Positions 24,807-33,529 are shown, counted from the stretch's first letter. The stretch: 64,000 bases of DNA from Thalassobaculum litoreum DSM 18839 (GCF_900102465.1 NZ_FNBW01000001.1:186557-250556), one strand, 5' to 3'. Program-made: numbers and translations. The notes: a model not told the origin generated them from the letters alone.

Positions 24807-25913
24807 CTACTTCTTCGGCACGAACGAGCCGTGGCCGGCGCGCCAGATGTCGGGGCGGCAGCGCACGTACTGCGGCGGATACTCGATCTTGACGTCCAGC
24901 GCCTGGGCGGCGTGCCAGGCCCAGCGCGGATCGTCCATCGCCCCGCGGGCGACGGCGACCATGTCGGCCTTGCCGGTGGCGACGATCTCCTCGGCCTGGG
25001 TCGCGTCGGTGATCATGCCGACCGCCATCACCGCGATGCCGACCTCTTCCTTCACCTTCTCCGCGAAGGGCACCTGATAGCCCGGGCCGACACTGATCTT
25101 CTGTCCCGGATCGTTGCCGCCGGAGCTGACATCGACGAAGTCGCAGCCGGCATCCTTCAGCGCCTTGCAGACTTCCACGGTTTCCTCGACGGTCAGACCG
25201 CCCTCGACCCAGTCGGTCGCCGACAGGCGCATGCCCATGGCCTTGCCCTCCGGCCAGACCGCGCGGCAGGCCTTGAACACCTCCAGCGGGAAGCGCATCC
25301 GACCCTCGATCGAGCCGCCGTAGCCGTCGTTGCGGGTGTTGGACAGAGGCGACAGGAACTGGTGCAGCAGGTAGCCGTGGGCGCCGTGGACCTCGGCGAC
25401 CTCGAAGCCGACCCGGTCGGCCCGCTTGGTGCTCTCCACGAACTGCTGCTTGACCCTCTCCAGCCCGTCGGCGTCGAGCGCCTTCGGCGCCGGCCAGTCG
25501 CCGTAGCCGCGATCGGACGGGCCCAGGGTCTGCCACGGATTCTCGTCCGGCTGCAGCGGGCCGCCGCCGTTCAGCGGGATGCGGTTGGAGGCTTTGCGTC
25601 CGGCATGGGCGATCTGGATACCCATCACCGAGGTGCCGTACTGATAGCAGAAGTCGACGACCCGCTTCAGAGTCTGCTCGTTCTCGTCCGACCACAGGCC
25701 GAGACAGCCCGGGGTGATGCGCCCTTCCGGCGACACATGGGTCGCCTCGGTGAAGACGAGGCCGCCCGCGCCCATGGCGAACTGGCCGAGATGCATGAGG
25801 TGCCAGTCGTTGGCGCTGCCATCTTCGGAAACGTACTGGCACATCGGTGCCACCACGATACGGTTCGGCAGAGTGACGTCGCGCATCGAGATCGGCGAAA
25901 ACAGTTGGCTCAT
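24807..25913 (-). CDS. NADH:flavin oxidoreductase (Old Yellow Enzyme family, YqjM-like)
   Basis: A 368-residue FMN-dependent ene-reductase-type TIM barrel. The N-terminus SQLFSPISMRDVTLPNRIVVAPMCQY has the Cys of the YqjM class. IQIAHAGRKAS carries the substrate-binding His and Arg region, and HGAHGYLLHQFLSPLSN gives the conserved active-site segment. VARGAMDDPRWAWHAA is the typical C-terminal phosphate-binding end. ATG 25913 is chosen by this conserved start. It is divergent from the thioesterase-like gene with 72 bases between. Likely a xenobiotic or alpha,beta-unsaturated carbonyl reductase. Confidence 0.94.
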   Translation of the reverse strand: MSQLFSPISMRDVTLPNRIVVAPMCQYVSEDGSANDWHLMHLGQFAMGAGGLVFTEATHVSPEGRITPGCLGLWSDENEQTLKRVVDFCYQYGTSVMGIQIAHAGRKASNRIPLNGGGPLQPDENPWQTLGPSDRGYGDWPAPKALDADGLERVKQQFVESTKRADRVGFEVAEVHGAHGYLLHQFLSPLSNTRNDGYGGSIEGRMRFPLEVFKACRAVWPEGKAMGMRLSATDWVEGGLTVEETVEVCKALKDAGCDFVDVSSGGNDPGQKISVGPGYQVPFAEKVKEEVGIAVMAVGMITDATQAEEIVATGKADMVAVARGAMDDPRWAWHAAQALDVKIEYPPQYVRCRPDIWRAGHGSFVPKK

Positions 25914-25985
25914 GGGGTCCCCTCTGGTTGTCCTGTCGGGCAGGCCGGGGGACGGTAGCGGGTCGCGCCAGGGGGAGGAAGTGCC

Positions 25986-26426
25986 ATGACGGCAAAAGTG
26001 TCTGTCGCCGAAATGAACCAGATTCTGCAGGAGGACCTGTCCTTCATGGGGAATCTGGGGGCCCGGTTCGAGGAGATGACCGACGGCTACGTGGTCGCCC
26101 GGCTGCCGTATTCGGACCTGCTGCTGCGGCCCGGCGGAACGATCAACGGGCCGGCGATGATGGGGCTGGCCGACGCGGTGCTCTACGCCGTGGTGCTGTC
26201 GCGCATCGGCATGGTGAAGCTGGCGGTGACCACCAGCCTGACCGCGAACTTCCTGCGCCGTCCCAAGCCGGGCGACCTGATGGCGGTCGGCAAGCTGATC
26301 AAATGCGGCCAGCGCCTCGCATATGGCGAGGTGCTTCTCCATATAGACGGTAGGGACGACGATCCGGTCTGCCACGTGACCGGCACCTATTCGATCCCGC
26401 CGAAGGAAGACCGGCCCAACGGTTAA
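25986..26426 (+). CDS. PaaI-type hotdog-fold thioesterase
   Basis: A 146-residue hotdog-fold protein of the PaaI/YiiD acyl-CoA thioesterase group. The conserved LRPGGTINGPAMMGLADAVLYAVVL stretch holds the hotdog helix, with Asn/Gly near the active site and Asp in GLADAV. The central strand VTTSLTANFLRRPKPGD follows. The GGGGAGGAAG ribosome site supports ATG 25986. The aldose epimerase gene follows after 13 bases, so a two-gene transcript is likely, although the functions are not obviously linked. Confidence 0.88.
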   Translation: MTAKVSVAEMNQILQEDLSFMGNLGARFEEMTDGYVVARLPYSDLLLRPGGTINGPAMMGLADAVLYAVVLSRIGMVKLAVTTSLTANFLRRPKPGDLMAVGKLIKCGQRLAYGEVLLHIDGRDDDPVCHVTGTYSIPPKEDRPNG

Positions 26427-26439
26427 GGAGAGTGCTGCA

Positions 26440-27336
26440 ATGAGCCATCCGATCACCCTTGCGAGGGGCGCGGTCAGTGCCGTGGTCGAGCCGGCCTTCG
26501 GCGGGCGCATCACCGCTTTCCGCCACGGCGACACCGACATCTTCTCGCCGATTCCGGCCGACGGGTCGCGCGATCTGGCGTCGCCCGCCGCCTGCGGCTG
26601 CTTTCCGCTGGTGCCCTGGTCGAACCGGATCCGAGACGCCCGGCTCCATGTGGAGGGCGAGACGGTCGACCTGGCGCCGACCGAGTTGCCGGCCGGCCAC
26701 GCGATCCACGGCCACGGCCTGCGCCGGATCTGGGAAGCGGAGAGCGACGGCACCACCCTGCGCGTGCACTACGCCCACGAGGCGGGGGTCGGCGGCTGGC
26801 CCTGGCCCTACCGCGCCGCCCAGGTGATCGTACTCGACGAGGACGGCATGACCGTCACCCTGTCCGTGCTCAACGGCGGCGAGGGGGCGATGCCGGTCGG
26901 CCTGGGCTTCCATCCCTATTTTCCGCAGACCGCGGGTACCCGGCTAACCCTGCCGGTCGCCACGTCCTGGCCGCCGACCGAGGCCGAGAAGTTCCCGGTC
27001 GCCGGCGGCCAGCCGGTGCCGCCCGAGCTCGACCGGCGGGAGGAGGGACCGGTGCCGATGGGCCTCGACCAGGGCTTCGGCGGCTGGGAGAAGACCGCCC
27101 GGATCGCCTGGCCGGAGCGTGGCGTGGCGCTGACCATGACCGGCGAGGGGCCGCTGGACCATGTGATCGTCTACACCCCGACCCATGGGAAGTATTTCTG
27201 CGTGGAGCCGGTCACCCACGCCATCGACGCGGCCAATCTGACGGAAACCCAAGGCGTTGCGGATACCGGCCATGCCATTCTGCCGGCCGGCGCGGAGTTT
27301 TCGGTATCTCTGAGGTTTATTGCTGAGGTAATATAA
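26440..27336 (+). CDS. Aldose 1-epimerase family protein
   Basis: A 298-residue galactose-mutarotase-fold protein that would interconvert alpha and beta anomers of a hexose. Family landmarks are FPLVPWSNRIRDARL near residue 70, AIHGHGLRRIWE (first catalytic His region), VGLGFHPYFP (second conserved His) and a C-terminal FCVEPVTHAIDAAN with the catalytic Glu. AAGGAGAG precedes ATG 26440. This resembles the YphB-type or general epimerase subgroup rather than GalM of the gal operon. The stop codon overlaps a TATAAT-like sequence at 27332. Confidence 0.92.
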   Translation: MSHPITLARGAVSAVVEPAFGGRITAFRHGDTDIFSPIPADGSRDLASPAACGCFPLVPWSNRIRDARLHVEGETVDLAPTELPAGHAIHGHGLRRIWEAESDGTTLRVHYAHEAGVGGWPWPYRAAQVIVLDEDGMTVTLSVLNGGEGAMPVGLGFHPYFPQTAGTRLTLPVATSWPPTEAEKFPVAGGQPVPPELDRREEGPVPMGLDQGFGGWEKTARIAWPERGVALTMTGEGPLDHVIVYTPTHGKYFCVEPVTHAIDAANLTETQGVADTGHAILPAGAEFSVSLRFIAEVI

Positions 27337-27508
27337 TACCGCAATCGCAACGCCCCTGAAAAAACGGCGTTTTTCCGCTTGATTCCCGACCGCTCGCGCG
27401 GCATAAGGCGCGCTCCGTCGGAGGCGGGTTGTTTTCCGTGCCGACTCCAGATTTCCAGGAACCTGGCTGTGCACTGCGGTGCAGGGCCGATCGAGCGAGG
27501 GGACCGTC
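27337..27508. other. Leader region upstream of rplM
   Basis: A 172-base spacer. TATAAT at 27332-27337 is a possible -10 element without a convincing -35. AAAAAC (27360-27365) and GTTTTT (27369-27374) form a short hairpin with a GGC loop. No known ribosomal-protein autoregulatory fold could be confirmed by eye. Confidence 0.4.
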
Positions 27509-27967
27509 ATGCGGACCTATTCGGCAAAGCCGAGCGAGATCGAGAAGAAGTGGGTTGTGGTCGACGCCGAAGGGCTCGTCCTCGGCCGGCTCGCTTCGGT
27601 CATCGCGAACTACCTGCGCGGCAAGCACAAGCCGACCTTCACCCCGCATATGGACTGCGGTGACAACGTCATCGTCGTCAATGCCGAGAAGGTCAAGCTG
27701 ACCGGCAACAAGATGATCCAGAAGCAGTACTACTGGCACACCGGCCATCCGGGCGGCATCAAATCCCGCCGGGTCGACCAGGTGCTGGGCGGCGCGCATC
27801 CCGAGCGCGTGATCACCAAGGCGGTGCAGCGGATGATCGCCCGCGGCCCGCTCGGCCGTCAGCAGATGTCCAACCTGCGGGTCTATGCCGGTGCGGAGCA
27901 TCCGCATGAGGCGCAGCAGCCCCAGGTGCTGGACGTTGCGGCCATGAACCCGAAGAACGCGAGGTAA
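27509..27967 (+). CDS. rplM: 50S ribosomal protein L13
   Basis: A 152-residue ribosomal protein L13 that binds 23S rRNA early in large-subunit assembly. Conserved landmarks: [48 protein letters not shown] and [20 protein letters not shown]. The usual length is about 142-155 residues. ATG 27509 follows GAGGGGA. rpsI starts 3 bases after its stop, the nearly universal rplM-rpsI operon. Confidence 0.98.
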   Translation: MRTYSAKPSEIEKKWVVVDAEGLVLGRLASVIANYLRGKHKPTFTPHMDCGDNVIVVNAEKVKLTGNKMIQKQYYWHTGHPGGIKSRRVDQVLGGAHPERVITKAVQRMIARGPLGRQQMSNLRVYAGAEHPHEAQQPQVLDVAAMNPKNAR

Positions 27968-27970
27968 GCG

Positions 27971-28468
27971 ATGTCGATGGAAACCGAGACCACGTCGACG
28001 GATGAGGCCCAGGGCCTCGACAAGCTCGCCGAGCTGCAGGCCGAGACCACGGTCGCGCCGGCGGAGCCGGTGGTCGACAAGTTCGGCCGCTCCTACGCGA
28101 CCGGCCGTCGTAAGAACGCCATCGCCCGTGTCTGGATCAAGCGCGGCCAGGGCGTCATCACCGTCAACGGCAAGCCGTCGGCCGAGTATTTCGCCCGTCC
28201 GGTGCTGCAGATGATCATCGATCAGCCGTTCGAGGCGGCCGAGCGGACTGCGCAGTTCGACGTGTTCTGCACGGTCACCGGCGGCGGCCTGTCCGGTCAG
28301 GCCGGTGCGGTGCGCCACGGCATTTCCCAGGCCCTGACCCTGTTCGAGCCGGGCCTGCGCCCGACCCTGAAGAAGGGCGGCTTCCTGACCCGCGACCCGC
28401 GCATGGTCGAGCGTAAGAAGTACGGCAAGGCCAAGGCCCGCCGCAGCTTCCAGTTCTCCAAGCGCTAA
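27971..28468 (+). CDS. rpsI: 30S ribosomal protein S9
   Basis: A 165-residue S9. The first 35 residues are an acidic, low-complexity extension (Thr/Glu/Ala rich), common in alphaproteobacterial S9. The core begins at [20 protein letters not shown] and ends [18 protein letters not shown], whose basic tail reaches the decoding centre and contacts P-site tRNA. It is downstream partner of rplM in the same transcript and is followed by a strong terminator. Confidence 0.98.
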   Translation: MSMETETTSTDEAQGLDKLAELQAETTVAPAEPVVDKFGRSYATGRRKNAIARVWIKRGQGVITVNGKPSAEYFARPVLQMIIDQPFEAAERTAQFDVFCTVTGGGLSGQAGAVRHGISQALTLFEPGLRPTLKKGGFLTRDPRMVERKKYGKAKARRSFQFSKR

Positions 28469-28515
28469 GGCGGTCCGGAGCCGGGGCGGTGGCCCCGGAC
28501 AAACGAAGATTTTGG

Positions 28516-28544
28516 AAAAGCGCTGTCTTCGGGCAGCGCTTTTT
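28516..28544 (+). terminator. Rho-independent terminator after rplM-rpsI
   Basis: AAAAGCGCTG at 28516-28525 and CAGCGCTTTT at 28534-28543 form a perfect 10-bp stem. The stem is extended by a C-G and a U-G pair around a UUCG tetraloop, and ends in a T-run. It is 48 bases after the rpsI stop. Confidence 0.92.
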
Positions 28545-28631
28545 CGCTTTCTGGTGCATCATCCCGGCGCCGATCCCACGCAGCGATCTTCGGGCGGGGC
28601 GGTGACCACCGGCTGACACGGAGACTTCGCG

Positions 28632-30080
28632 GTGCTGGACCTCAGGGTCGTTGCCCACATCCTGGGATGGGTGATGATTTCCGTCGCGGTGACGCTGCTG
28701 CTGCCCGCGGGCCTCGACTGGGTGCGGGCGGATGCCGACTGGCCGGCCTTCGTAGTGGCCGCCGTGATCTCCGCCCTGTTCGGGGCGCTGATGATCCTGG
28801 CCAACACCATGCCGGAGCGCCCGGATCTGAGCCTGCGCCAGGCCTTCGTGCTGATCGCCTCGGGCTGGCTCACCGTCTGCGTGTTCGGCTCGATCCCGTT
28901 CATGGCCTACGGGCTGTCGGTCACCGACGCGGTGTTCGAGACCATGTCGGGGATCACCACCACCGGATCGACGGTGCTGACCGGCCTCGACGCCATGCCC
29001 GAGGGCATCCTGCTGTGGCGCGCCCTGCTGCACTGGATCGGCGGCATCGGCATCATCGCCATCGCCGTGATGATCCTGCCGTATCTGCGGGTCGGCGGCA
29101 TGCAGATCTACAAGATGGAGACCTCGGTCCACGAGGGCGAGGCGGCGTCCTTCACCAGCCGCATCCTGCTGCGCCTGTCGGTGGTCTATATCGGCCTGAC
29201 GATCCTGTGCTTCGCGGTCTATTGGGTTCTCGGCATGGGCTTCTTCGATGCCGTCACCCATTCCATGGCGACGATCTCCACCGGCGGTTACTCGACCCAC
29301 GACGCGTCGTTCGGGCATTTCGAGTCGCTCTGGCTGCACTGGGCGGCGATCGTGTTCATGATCTGCGGGGCGATCCCGTTCATCCTGTTCGTACGCGCGA
29401 CCCAGGGAAACCTGCGCGGCCTGGTCAAGGACGAGCAGGTGCGCGGCTTTCTCGGTTTCCTGGCGGTGTTCAGCATCCTGACCGCGCTGTGGCTGATGAG
29501 CCGCGACGACGGGCTCGGTTTCGGCCGGGCACTGACGCTCACCGCCTTCAACATCACCGCCATCGTCACCACCACCGGCTTCGCCACGACCGACTACACG
29601 CTGTGGGGCAACGGGGCGGTCGGCCTGTTCCTGCTGCTGATGTTCGTCGGCGGCTGTTCCGGATCGACCTCGGGCTCGATCAAGATCTACCGCTATCAGG
29701 TGCTGTGGCTGTTCGTGCGCGCCCATCTGAAGCGCCTGTTCTCGCCGCGGCGGATCGTGGTGCTGCGCTATAACGGCGCGACGCTGGGCGAGGACGTGCC
29801 GCTGTCGGTGCTGGCCTTCCTGGCCGTGTTCATCGCGACCATCGCGATCTTCACCGTGGTGCTGACGTTCCTGGGGCTCGATCTGGTCACCGCCTATTCG
29901 GCGGCGGTCACCGCGATTTCCAACGTGGGTCCGGGCCTGGGGCCGATCATCGGGCCGTCCGGCACCTTCCAGTCGCTGCCGGATCCGGCCAAATGGGTGC
30001 TGGTCGTCGCCATGCTGGCCGGCCGGCTGGAGGTCCTGGCGCTGCTGGTGTTCTTCGACCGCGACTTCTGGCGGGCGTAG
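28632..30080 (+). CDS. TrkH-family potassium uptake channel protein
   Basis: A 482-residue K+ transporter membrane subunit (TrkH/KtrB superfamily), with four pore-loop repeats. The selectivity-filter sequences are readable: TTTGSTVL, ATISTGGYST, TTTGFATT and AISNVGPGLG. It needs a cytoplasmic RCK partner (TrkA/KtrA), which is not in the window. GTG 28632 starts the first helix. The adjacent GST gene converges on it across a terminator hairpin. Confidence 0.95.
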   Translation: MLDLRVVAHILGWVMISVAVTLLLPAGLDWVRADADWPAFVVAAVISALFGALMILANTMPERPDLSLRQAFVLIASGWLTVCVFGSIPFMAYGLSVTDAVFETMSGITTTGSTVLTGLDAMPEGILLWRALLHWIGGIGIIAIAVMILPYLRVGGMQIYKMETSVHEGEAASFTSRILLRLSVVYIGLTILCFAVYWVLGMGFFDAVTHSMATISTGGYSTHDASFGHFESLWLHWAAIVFMICGAIPFILFVRATQGNLRGLVKDEQVRGFLGFLAVFSILTALWLMSRDDGLGFGRALTLTAFNITAIVTTTGFATTDYTLWGNGAVGLFLLLMFVGGCSGSTSGSIKIYRYQVLWLFVRAHLKRLFSPRRIVVLRYNGATLGEDVPLSVLAFLAVFIATIAIFTVVLTFLGLDLVTAYSAAVTAISNVGPGLGPIIGPSGTFQSLPDPAKWVLVVAMLAGRLEVLALLVFFDRDFWRA

Positions 30081-30093
30081 GGCGCGGATATGA

Positions 30094-30119
30094 AAAGAGC
30101 CGCCCGAAGGCGGCCCTTT
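30094..30119. terminator. Bidirectional terminator between trkH-like and GST genes
   Basis: AAAG-A-GCCGCC (30094-30104) pairs with GGCGGC-C-CTTT (30109-30119) around a CGAA loop, giving A-rich and T-rich flanks that suit both strands. It begins 13 bases past the trkH-like stop. Confidence 0.85.
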
Positions 30120-30139
30120 GAGTTGGTCCGGAGACTGTC

Positions 30140-30994
30140 TCAGAGACCCATGGCGTCGATATCGGCGGCGCTGTGCCGCTCCTCCAGCTTCTCGTCCTCG
30201 GAGCCGCGCACCCGGTTGACGACCCGGCCGCGCTTGACGCCCTTTCGCTCGGCGATCTCGTTGGTCCAGCGCTGGACGTTCTTGTAGGAGGCGACGTCGA
30301 GGAACTCGCCGGCATCGTAGAGCTTGCCCTGGGCGAGCTGGCCGTACCACGACCAGATGGCCATGTCGGCGATGGTGTACTCGTCGCCGGCGATGTAGCG
30401 GTTCTCGGCGAGCTGGCGCTCCATCACGTCGAGCTGGCGCTTGGTCTCCATGGCGAAGCGGTTGATCGGATACTCCCACTTGTCCGGCGCGTAGGCATAG
30501 AAGTGACCGAAGCCGCCGCCGAGATACGGCGCGCTGCCCATCTGCCAGAACAGCCAGTTCATGGTCTCGGTGCGCTTGGCCGGGTCCTTCGACAGGAAGG
30601 CGTCGAACTTCTCGGCCAGGTAGAACAGGATGGAGCCGGACTCGAAGACCCGGATCGGCGTGTCGACGCTGCGGTCGAGCAGGGCCGGGATCTTGGAGTT
30701 CGGGTTGATCTCCACGAAGCCGCTGCCGAACTGATCACCGTCGCCGATCCTGATGATCCAGGCGTCGTATTCCGCACCCTTGTGGCCCAGCGCCAGCAGC
30801 TCCTCCAGCATGATGGTGACCTTCACGCCGTTCGGGGTGCCGAGCGAATAGAGCTGCAGCGGGTGCTCGCCGACCGGGAGCTCCTTGTCATGGGTCGCGC
30901 CGGCGATCGGCCGGTTGGTGCTGGCGAAACGGCCCCCGTTCTCCTTGTCCCAGGTCCAGACCTTCGGCGGGGTGTAGGACGGCATGTCGTTCAT
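30140..30994 (-). CDS. Glutathione S-transferase family protein (YghU-like)
   Basis: A 284-residue member of the YghU/nu-class GST group, cytosolic disulfide-bond oxidoreductases that bind two glutathiones. The N-terminal extension VWTWDKENGGRFASTNRPIAGATHDKELPVG is diagnostic. The thioredoxin-like domain contains LGTPNGVKVTIMLEE with the active-site Asn/Thr region, and NSKIPALLDR gives the cis-Pro loop. The C-terminal helical domain contains YTIADMAIWSWYG. Its role is probably in oxidative stress or peroxide reduction. Confidence 0.93.
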   Translation of the reverse strand: MNDMPSYTPPKVWTWDKENGGRFASTNRPIAGATHDKELPVGEHPLQLYSLGTPNGVKVTIMLEELLALGHKGAEYDAWIIRIGDGDQFGSGFVEINPNSKIPALLDRSVDTPIRVFESGSILFYLAEKFDAFLSKDPAKRTETMNWLFWQMGSAPYLGGGFGHFYAYAPDKWEYPINRFAMETKRQLDVMERQLAENRYIAGDEYTIADMAIWSWYGQLAQGKLYDAGEFLDVASYKNVQRWTNEIAERKGVKRGRVVNRVRGSEDEKLEERHSAADIDAMGL

Positions 30995-31193
30995 GGCGGT
31001 CTCCGTTGCTGATGTCGTCGTCGGCAGAAGGCTCTGCCCAAAGTCGGTGTCGGGGTGCCGGTCTCGGGCGCTCGGTCCCGGTCCTGGCGATCTGGCTTAG
31101 CGGCCGGCGATTACAACCCACAACCCGGCCGCACAGTAGTCACGCTCGCGCATCGGTGTCTGTCCCCACTGGGGAGAATGAAGCGGCGCGGGA

Positions 31194-31631
31194 TTAGAAC
31201 ACGCCGAGAATGAGCGCGGTGACGATGACGTAACGCAGGGTCTTGGCGATGGCGACGAGAATGACGAAGACCCAGAGAGGCTCGCGCATCAGCCCGGCGG
31301 CGAGTGTCAGGGGATCGCCGATGAACGGCGCCCAGCTCAGCAGCAGCGACCAGTAGCCGTAGCGCTGATACCAGCGCGACGCCCGGTCGAGCTGCTCGGG
31401 TGTCGCCGGAAACCATTTCTTGTCCTTGAACTTCTCGATCTGCAGGCCGATCACCCAGTTGATGACCGAGCCGAGCGTGTTGCCGAGGCTGGCGACGAGG
31501 ACCAGGGCGACCACGGAATAGTCGGTCTTCAGCAGCAGGCCGGTGAGCAGGAACTCGGACTGGATCGGCAGGAACGTGGCGGCCCCCAGCGAAATCAAGA
31601 AAAGGCCGCCATAGGCGCCGATGAAACTCAT
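31194..31631 (-). CDS. Small VTT/DedA-like membrane protein (YqaA family)
   Basis: A 145-residue inner-membrane protein with the SNARE-associated/VTT core. The conserved ASLGNTLGSVINWVIG and WAPFIGDPLTLAAGLMR segments match YqaA-family proteins. Such proteins have been linked to lipid scrambling or flipping by homology to DedA. ATG 31631 is preferred; 11 extra residues are possible from 31664. It is not clearly in an operon; 67 bases separate it from the flavodoxin-fold reductase gene upstream on the same strand. Confidence 0.87.
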   Translation of the reverse strand: MSFIGAYGGLFLISLGAATFLPIQSEFLLTGLLLKTDYSVVALVLVASLGNTLGSVINWVIGLQIEKFKDKKWFPATPEQLDRASRWYQRYGYWSLLLSWAPFIGDPLTLAAGLMREPLWVFVILVAIAKTLRYVIVTALILGVF

Positions 31632-31698
31632 ACAGTCCCGCTCCGTGCTCCGACCCAAGGGCATATGGAGCGGGACGCCCGAATGTCATCGTCTTGCG

Positions 31699-32283
31699 TC
31701 ACGCCGCGGCCCGGACACCGAGGGTGCGGGCCCGGTCGATCCAGGCGCGGATCTTCTCGGGGGCGGCGGTCTTCACCGATCCGAACTGCAGGGCCCGGCG
31801 CGTCTTCACGCCACAGAAGCCGAGGATCTGATTGATCAGGACCCGGCGCCCCGGCCGCCAGTACAGCAGGGTGTCGAGCAGCGGCGGGGTGTCGGATGTG
31901 ATCATCACATCGGCCGTCTTGCCGGTCAGCAGCTTGTCCCAGCCGAGACCCCGGCGGTGGTACTTGAAGGCGAAGCCGGGGGCGAGCGCCCGGTCGATCA
32001 CCGCCTTCGCCTTGGTCGGCATCGCGCCCCACCAGTAGGGATGGACGATCAGGATATGGTCGGCCCAGGCGACCGCCTCCTGCCAGGCGATCAGGTCGGG
32101 CTCCAGCGGCGTGGCGTCGGCGCCATAGCCGTCGGTGTTCAGGTCGAAGCGCATGTCGCAGAGATCGATGCGGCGAACCTCGCCGCCCTTGGCCTCCACG
32201 CCCGTCTGATAGGCATCGGCCATGCCCCGGCACAGGGAGTTTTCCTTGGGGTGCGCAACCCAGATGAAGATGCGTCTGCTCAT
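31699..32283 (-). CDS. NAD(P)H-dependent quinone reductase, Flavodoxin_2 family
   Basis: A 194-residue flavodoxin-like-fold oxidoreductase of the KefF/MdaB/NQO group that carries out two-electron reduction of quinones or electrophiles with FMN or FAD. FIWVAHPKENSLCRGMADAY is the phosphate-binding start, and ILIVHPYWWGAMPTKAKAVIDR is the conserved second loop. LGFCGV with RR near the C-terminus is family-typical. It is divergent from the tetR gene across a region with tandem palindromes, so the TetR protein very likely represses it in the absence of an inducer. Confidence 0.92.
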   Translation of the reverse strand: MSRRIFIWVAHPKENSLCRGMADAYQTGVEAKGGEVRRIDLCDMRFDLNTDGYGADATPLEPDLIAWQEAVAWADHILIVHPYWWGAMPTKAKAVIDRALAPGFAFKYHRRGLGWDKLLTGKTADVMITSDTPPLLDTLLYWRPGRRVLINQILGFCGVKTRRALQFGSVKTAAPEKIRAWIDRARTLGVRAAA

Positions 32284-32306
32284 CGTCGGCTCCAGTTCGA
32301 ACGAAG

Positions 32307-32362
32307 TTTACACAGTGTAAATTGACACGATGTCAAATATGGCTAGATTGACGCTATGTCAA
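32307..32362. promoter_or_regulatory. Three tandem 15-bp palindromic operators in the divergent tetR/reductase promoter
   Basis: TTTACACAGTGTAAA at 32307-32321, TTGACACGATGTCAA at 32322-32336 and TTGACGCTATGTCAA at 32348-32362 are each inverted repeats. The first two abut; the third covers the tetR start codon at 32356. TTGACA (32322-32327) with TAGATT (32344-32349, 16-base spacer) is a plausible tetR promoter lying within these sites. Reverse-strand TTGACA (32331-32336) could serve the reductase gene. Confidence 0.8.
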
Positions 32363-32943
32363 GTGCACAGCCAGATACCCGAGAGCGCATCCTGACCGGC
32401 GCCTGGACCCTCCTGGAGGAGGGCGGCGGCCGCGGCGTGCGGATGGCCGATGTGGCCCGGCAGGCGGGCCTCAGCCGTCAGGCGGTGTACCTGCATTTCC
32501 CGAGCCGCGCCGAACTGCTGATCGCCACCACCCGCTATATCGACGCGGTGAAGGATGTCGAAGGCCGGCTGGCCGAATGCCGGGCCGCGGTCGGCGGGTT
32601 CGCCCGCATGGAGGCCTTCATCCGTGCCTGGTGCGCCTATATCCCGGAGGTGCATGGCGTCTGCGGTGCGCTGCTGGCGATGCGCGACAGCGACGCCGAG
32701 GCGGCGGCGGCCTGGGACGACCGGATGGACGCCCTGCGCGAGGGGTGCGCGGCTGTGGTGCGCGACCTGGCCGCCGACGGAAGCCTGCGGGCGGACCTGG
32801 ACGGCGAAGCGGCGACGGACCTGCTGTGGACCCTGGTGTCGGTGCGGAACTGGGAGCATCTGACCGGCGACCGCGGCTGGTCGCAGGAGCGCTATGTCGC
32901 GGCGATGGTCATGATGGCGCGCCGGGTGCTCTGCGACCTCTAG
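32356..32943 (+). CDS. TetR-family transcriptional regulator
   Basis: A 195-residue repressor. Residues about 8-55 are a TetR helix-turn-helix (RERILTGAWTLLEEGGG ... MADVARQAGLSRQAVYLHFPSRAELL). The rest is the variable ligand and dimer domain. The ATG at 32356 has no ribosome site and lies inside a palindrome 6 bases after a potential -10, so the transcript may be leaderless. It probably controls the divergent quinone reductase and itself. The inducing ligand is unknown, likely a reactive quinone or electrophile by analogy. Confidence 0.92.
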   Translation: MSSAQPDTRERILTGAWTLLEEGGGRGVRMADVARQAGLSRQAVYLHFPSRAELLIATTRYIDAVKDVEGRLAECRAAVGGFARMEAFIRAWCAYIPEVHGVCGALLAMRDSDAEAAAAWDDRMDALREGCAAVVRDLAADGSLRADLDGEAATDLLWTLVSVRNWEHLTGDRGWSQERYVAAMVMMARRVLCDL

Positions 32944-32956
32944 GTCTCTGTAACCT

Positions 32957-33529
32957 TTAGGCCGGCGTCTCGGCGTGGAGGGCCCGCCAGGCGGCCTCGC
33001 TGCAGTCCCGCTCGGCCCAGGCGAGATCCGGATCGGGCGTCAGGGGAAGCTCCGCCGCAAGTGTCGGCATCAGGCCGAACATCAAGGCGAATCCGGCGCG
33101 CCAGGTGAGATAGCGCAGGGCCTCCTCGGTCATGCCGTCGGTGATCGGAAAGCGCTGGACCGAGAGGATCGGTCCGGAATCCACCGGCAGGGTCATCACG
33201 TGGGCGGTCACGCCATAGCTGCGTGCCCCGTCGCGCAGGGCGAACTCGAGGGCGCGCCGGCCGGGATAGTCCGGCGGTGCGGGGTGAATGTTCACCGGCT
33301 CCAGCGACATGGCGTCCAGGTAGTGTTGCGGCACGATCACGTCGCTGTAGAAGGCGACCAGCCGGCCGGGCCAGGGCCGCTCGGCGTCGAACGGTTCGAA
33401 CAGCCGGTCCAGGGCGGCGCGGCTGGAGACGAAGAACACGGTGTTCGGCAGGCCGCGCGCGGCCGACAGGGTCGAGATGGCGGCGGCGGAGACCATGTCC
33501 GTCAGCAGGGCGATGGGGGCGGAGGTCAT
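32957..33529 (-). CDS. Formyltransferase-domain protein (Formyl_transf_N only)
   Basis: A 190-residue protein consisting of the catalytic domain shared by methionyl-tRNA formyltransferase, GART and related enzymes. The Asn-His pair appears in VNIHPAPPDYPG, where most members have SLLPxYRG, and the catalytic Asp in PVDSGPIL. YGVTAHVM is also conserved. It lacks the C-terminal OB-like domain of Fmt, and the SLLP loop is altered. So tRNA formylation is unlikely; a sugar, amino-acid or purine formyltransferase role is possible. It converges with the tetR gene 13 bases away. Confidence 0.82.
   Translation of the reverse strand: MTSAPIALLTDMVSAAAISTLSAARGLPNTVFFVSSRAALDRLFEPFDAERPWPGRLVAFYSDVIVPQHYLDAMSLEPVNIHPAPPDYPGRRALEFALRDGARSYGVTAHVMTLPVDSGPILSVQRFPITDGMTEEALRYLTWRAGFALMFGLMPTLAAELPLTPDPDLAWAERDCSEAAWRALHAETPA

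Noticed and set aside
24469-26756. Frames over 500 codons on the minus strand beyond the OYE gene
   Set aside because: Only 24807-25913 carries family motifs; upstream extension is antisense to the thioesterase and epimerase genes.
27337-27508. Known L13 leader regulatory RNA
   Set aside because: Only a short A/T hairpin is visible; no structure could be matched by eye.
28275-30479. Very long reverse-strand frame (about 734 codons)
   Set aside because: It is the antisense shadow of rpsI, the TrkH gene and the GST gene in GC-rich DNA; Arg/Gly/His/Asp-rich with no domains.
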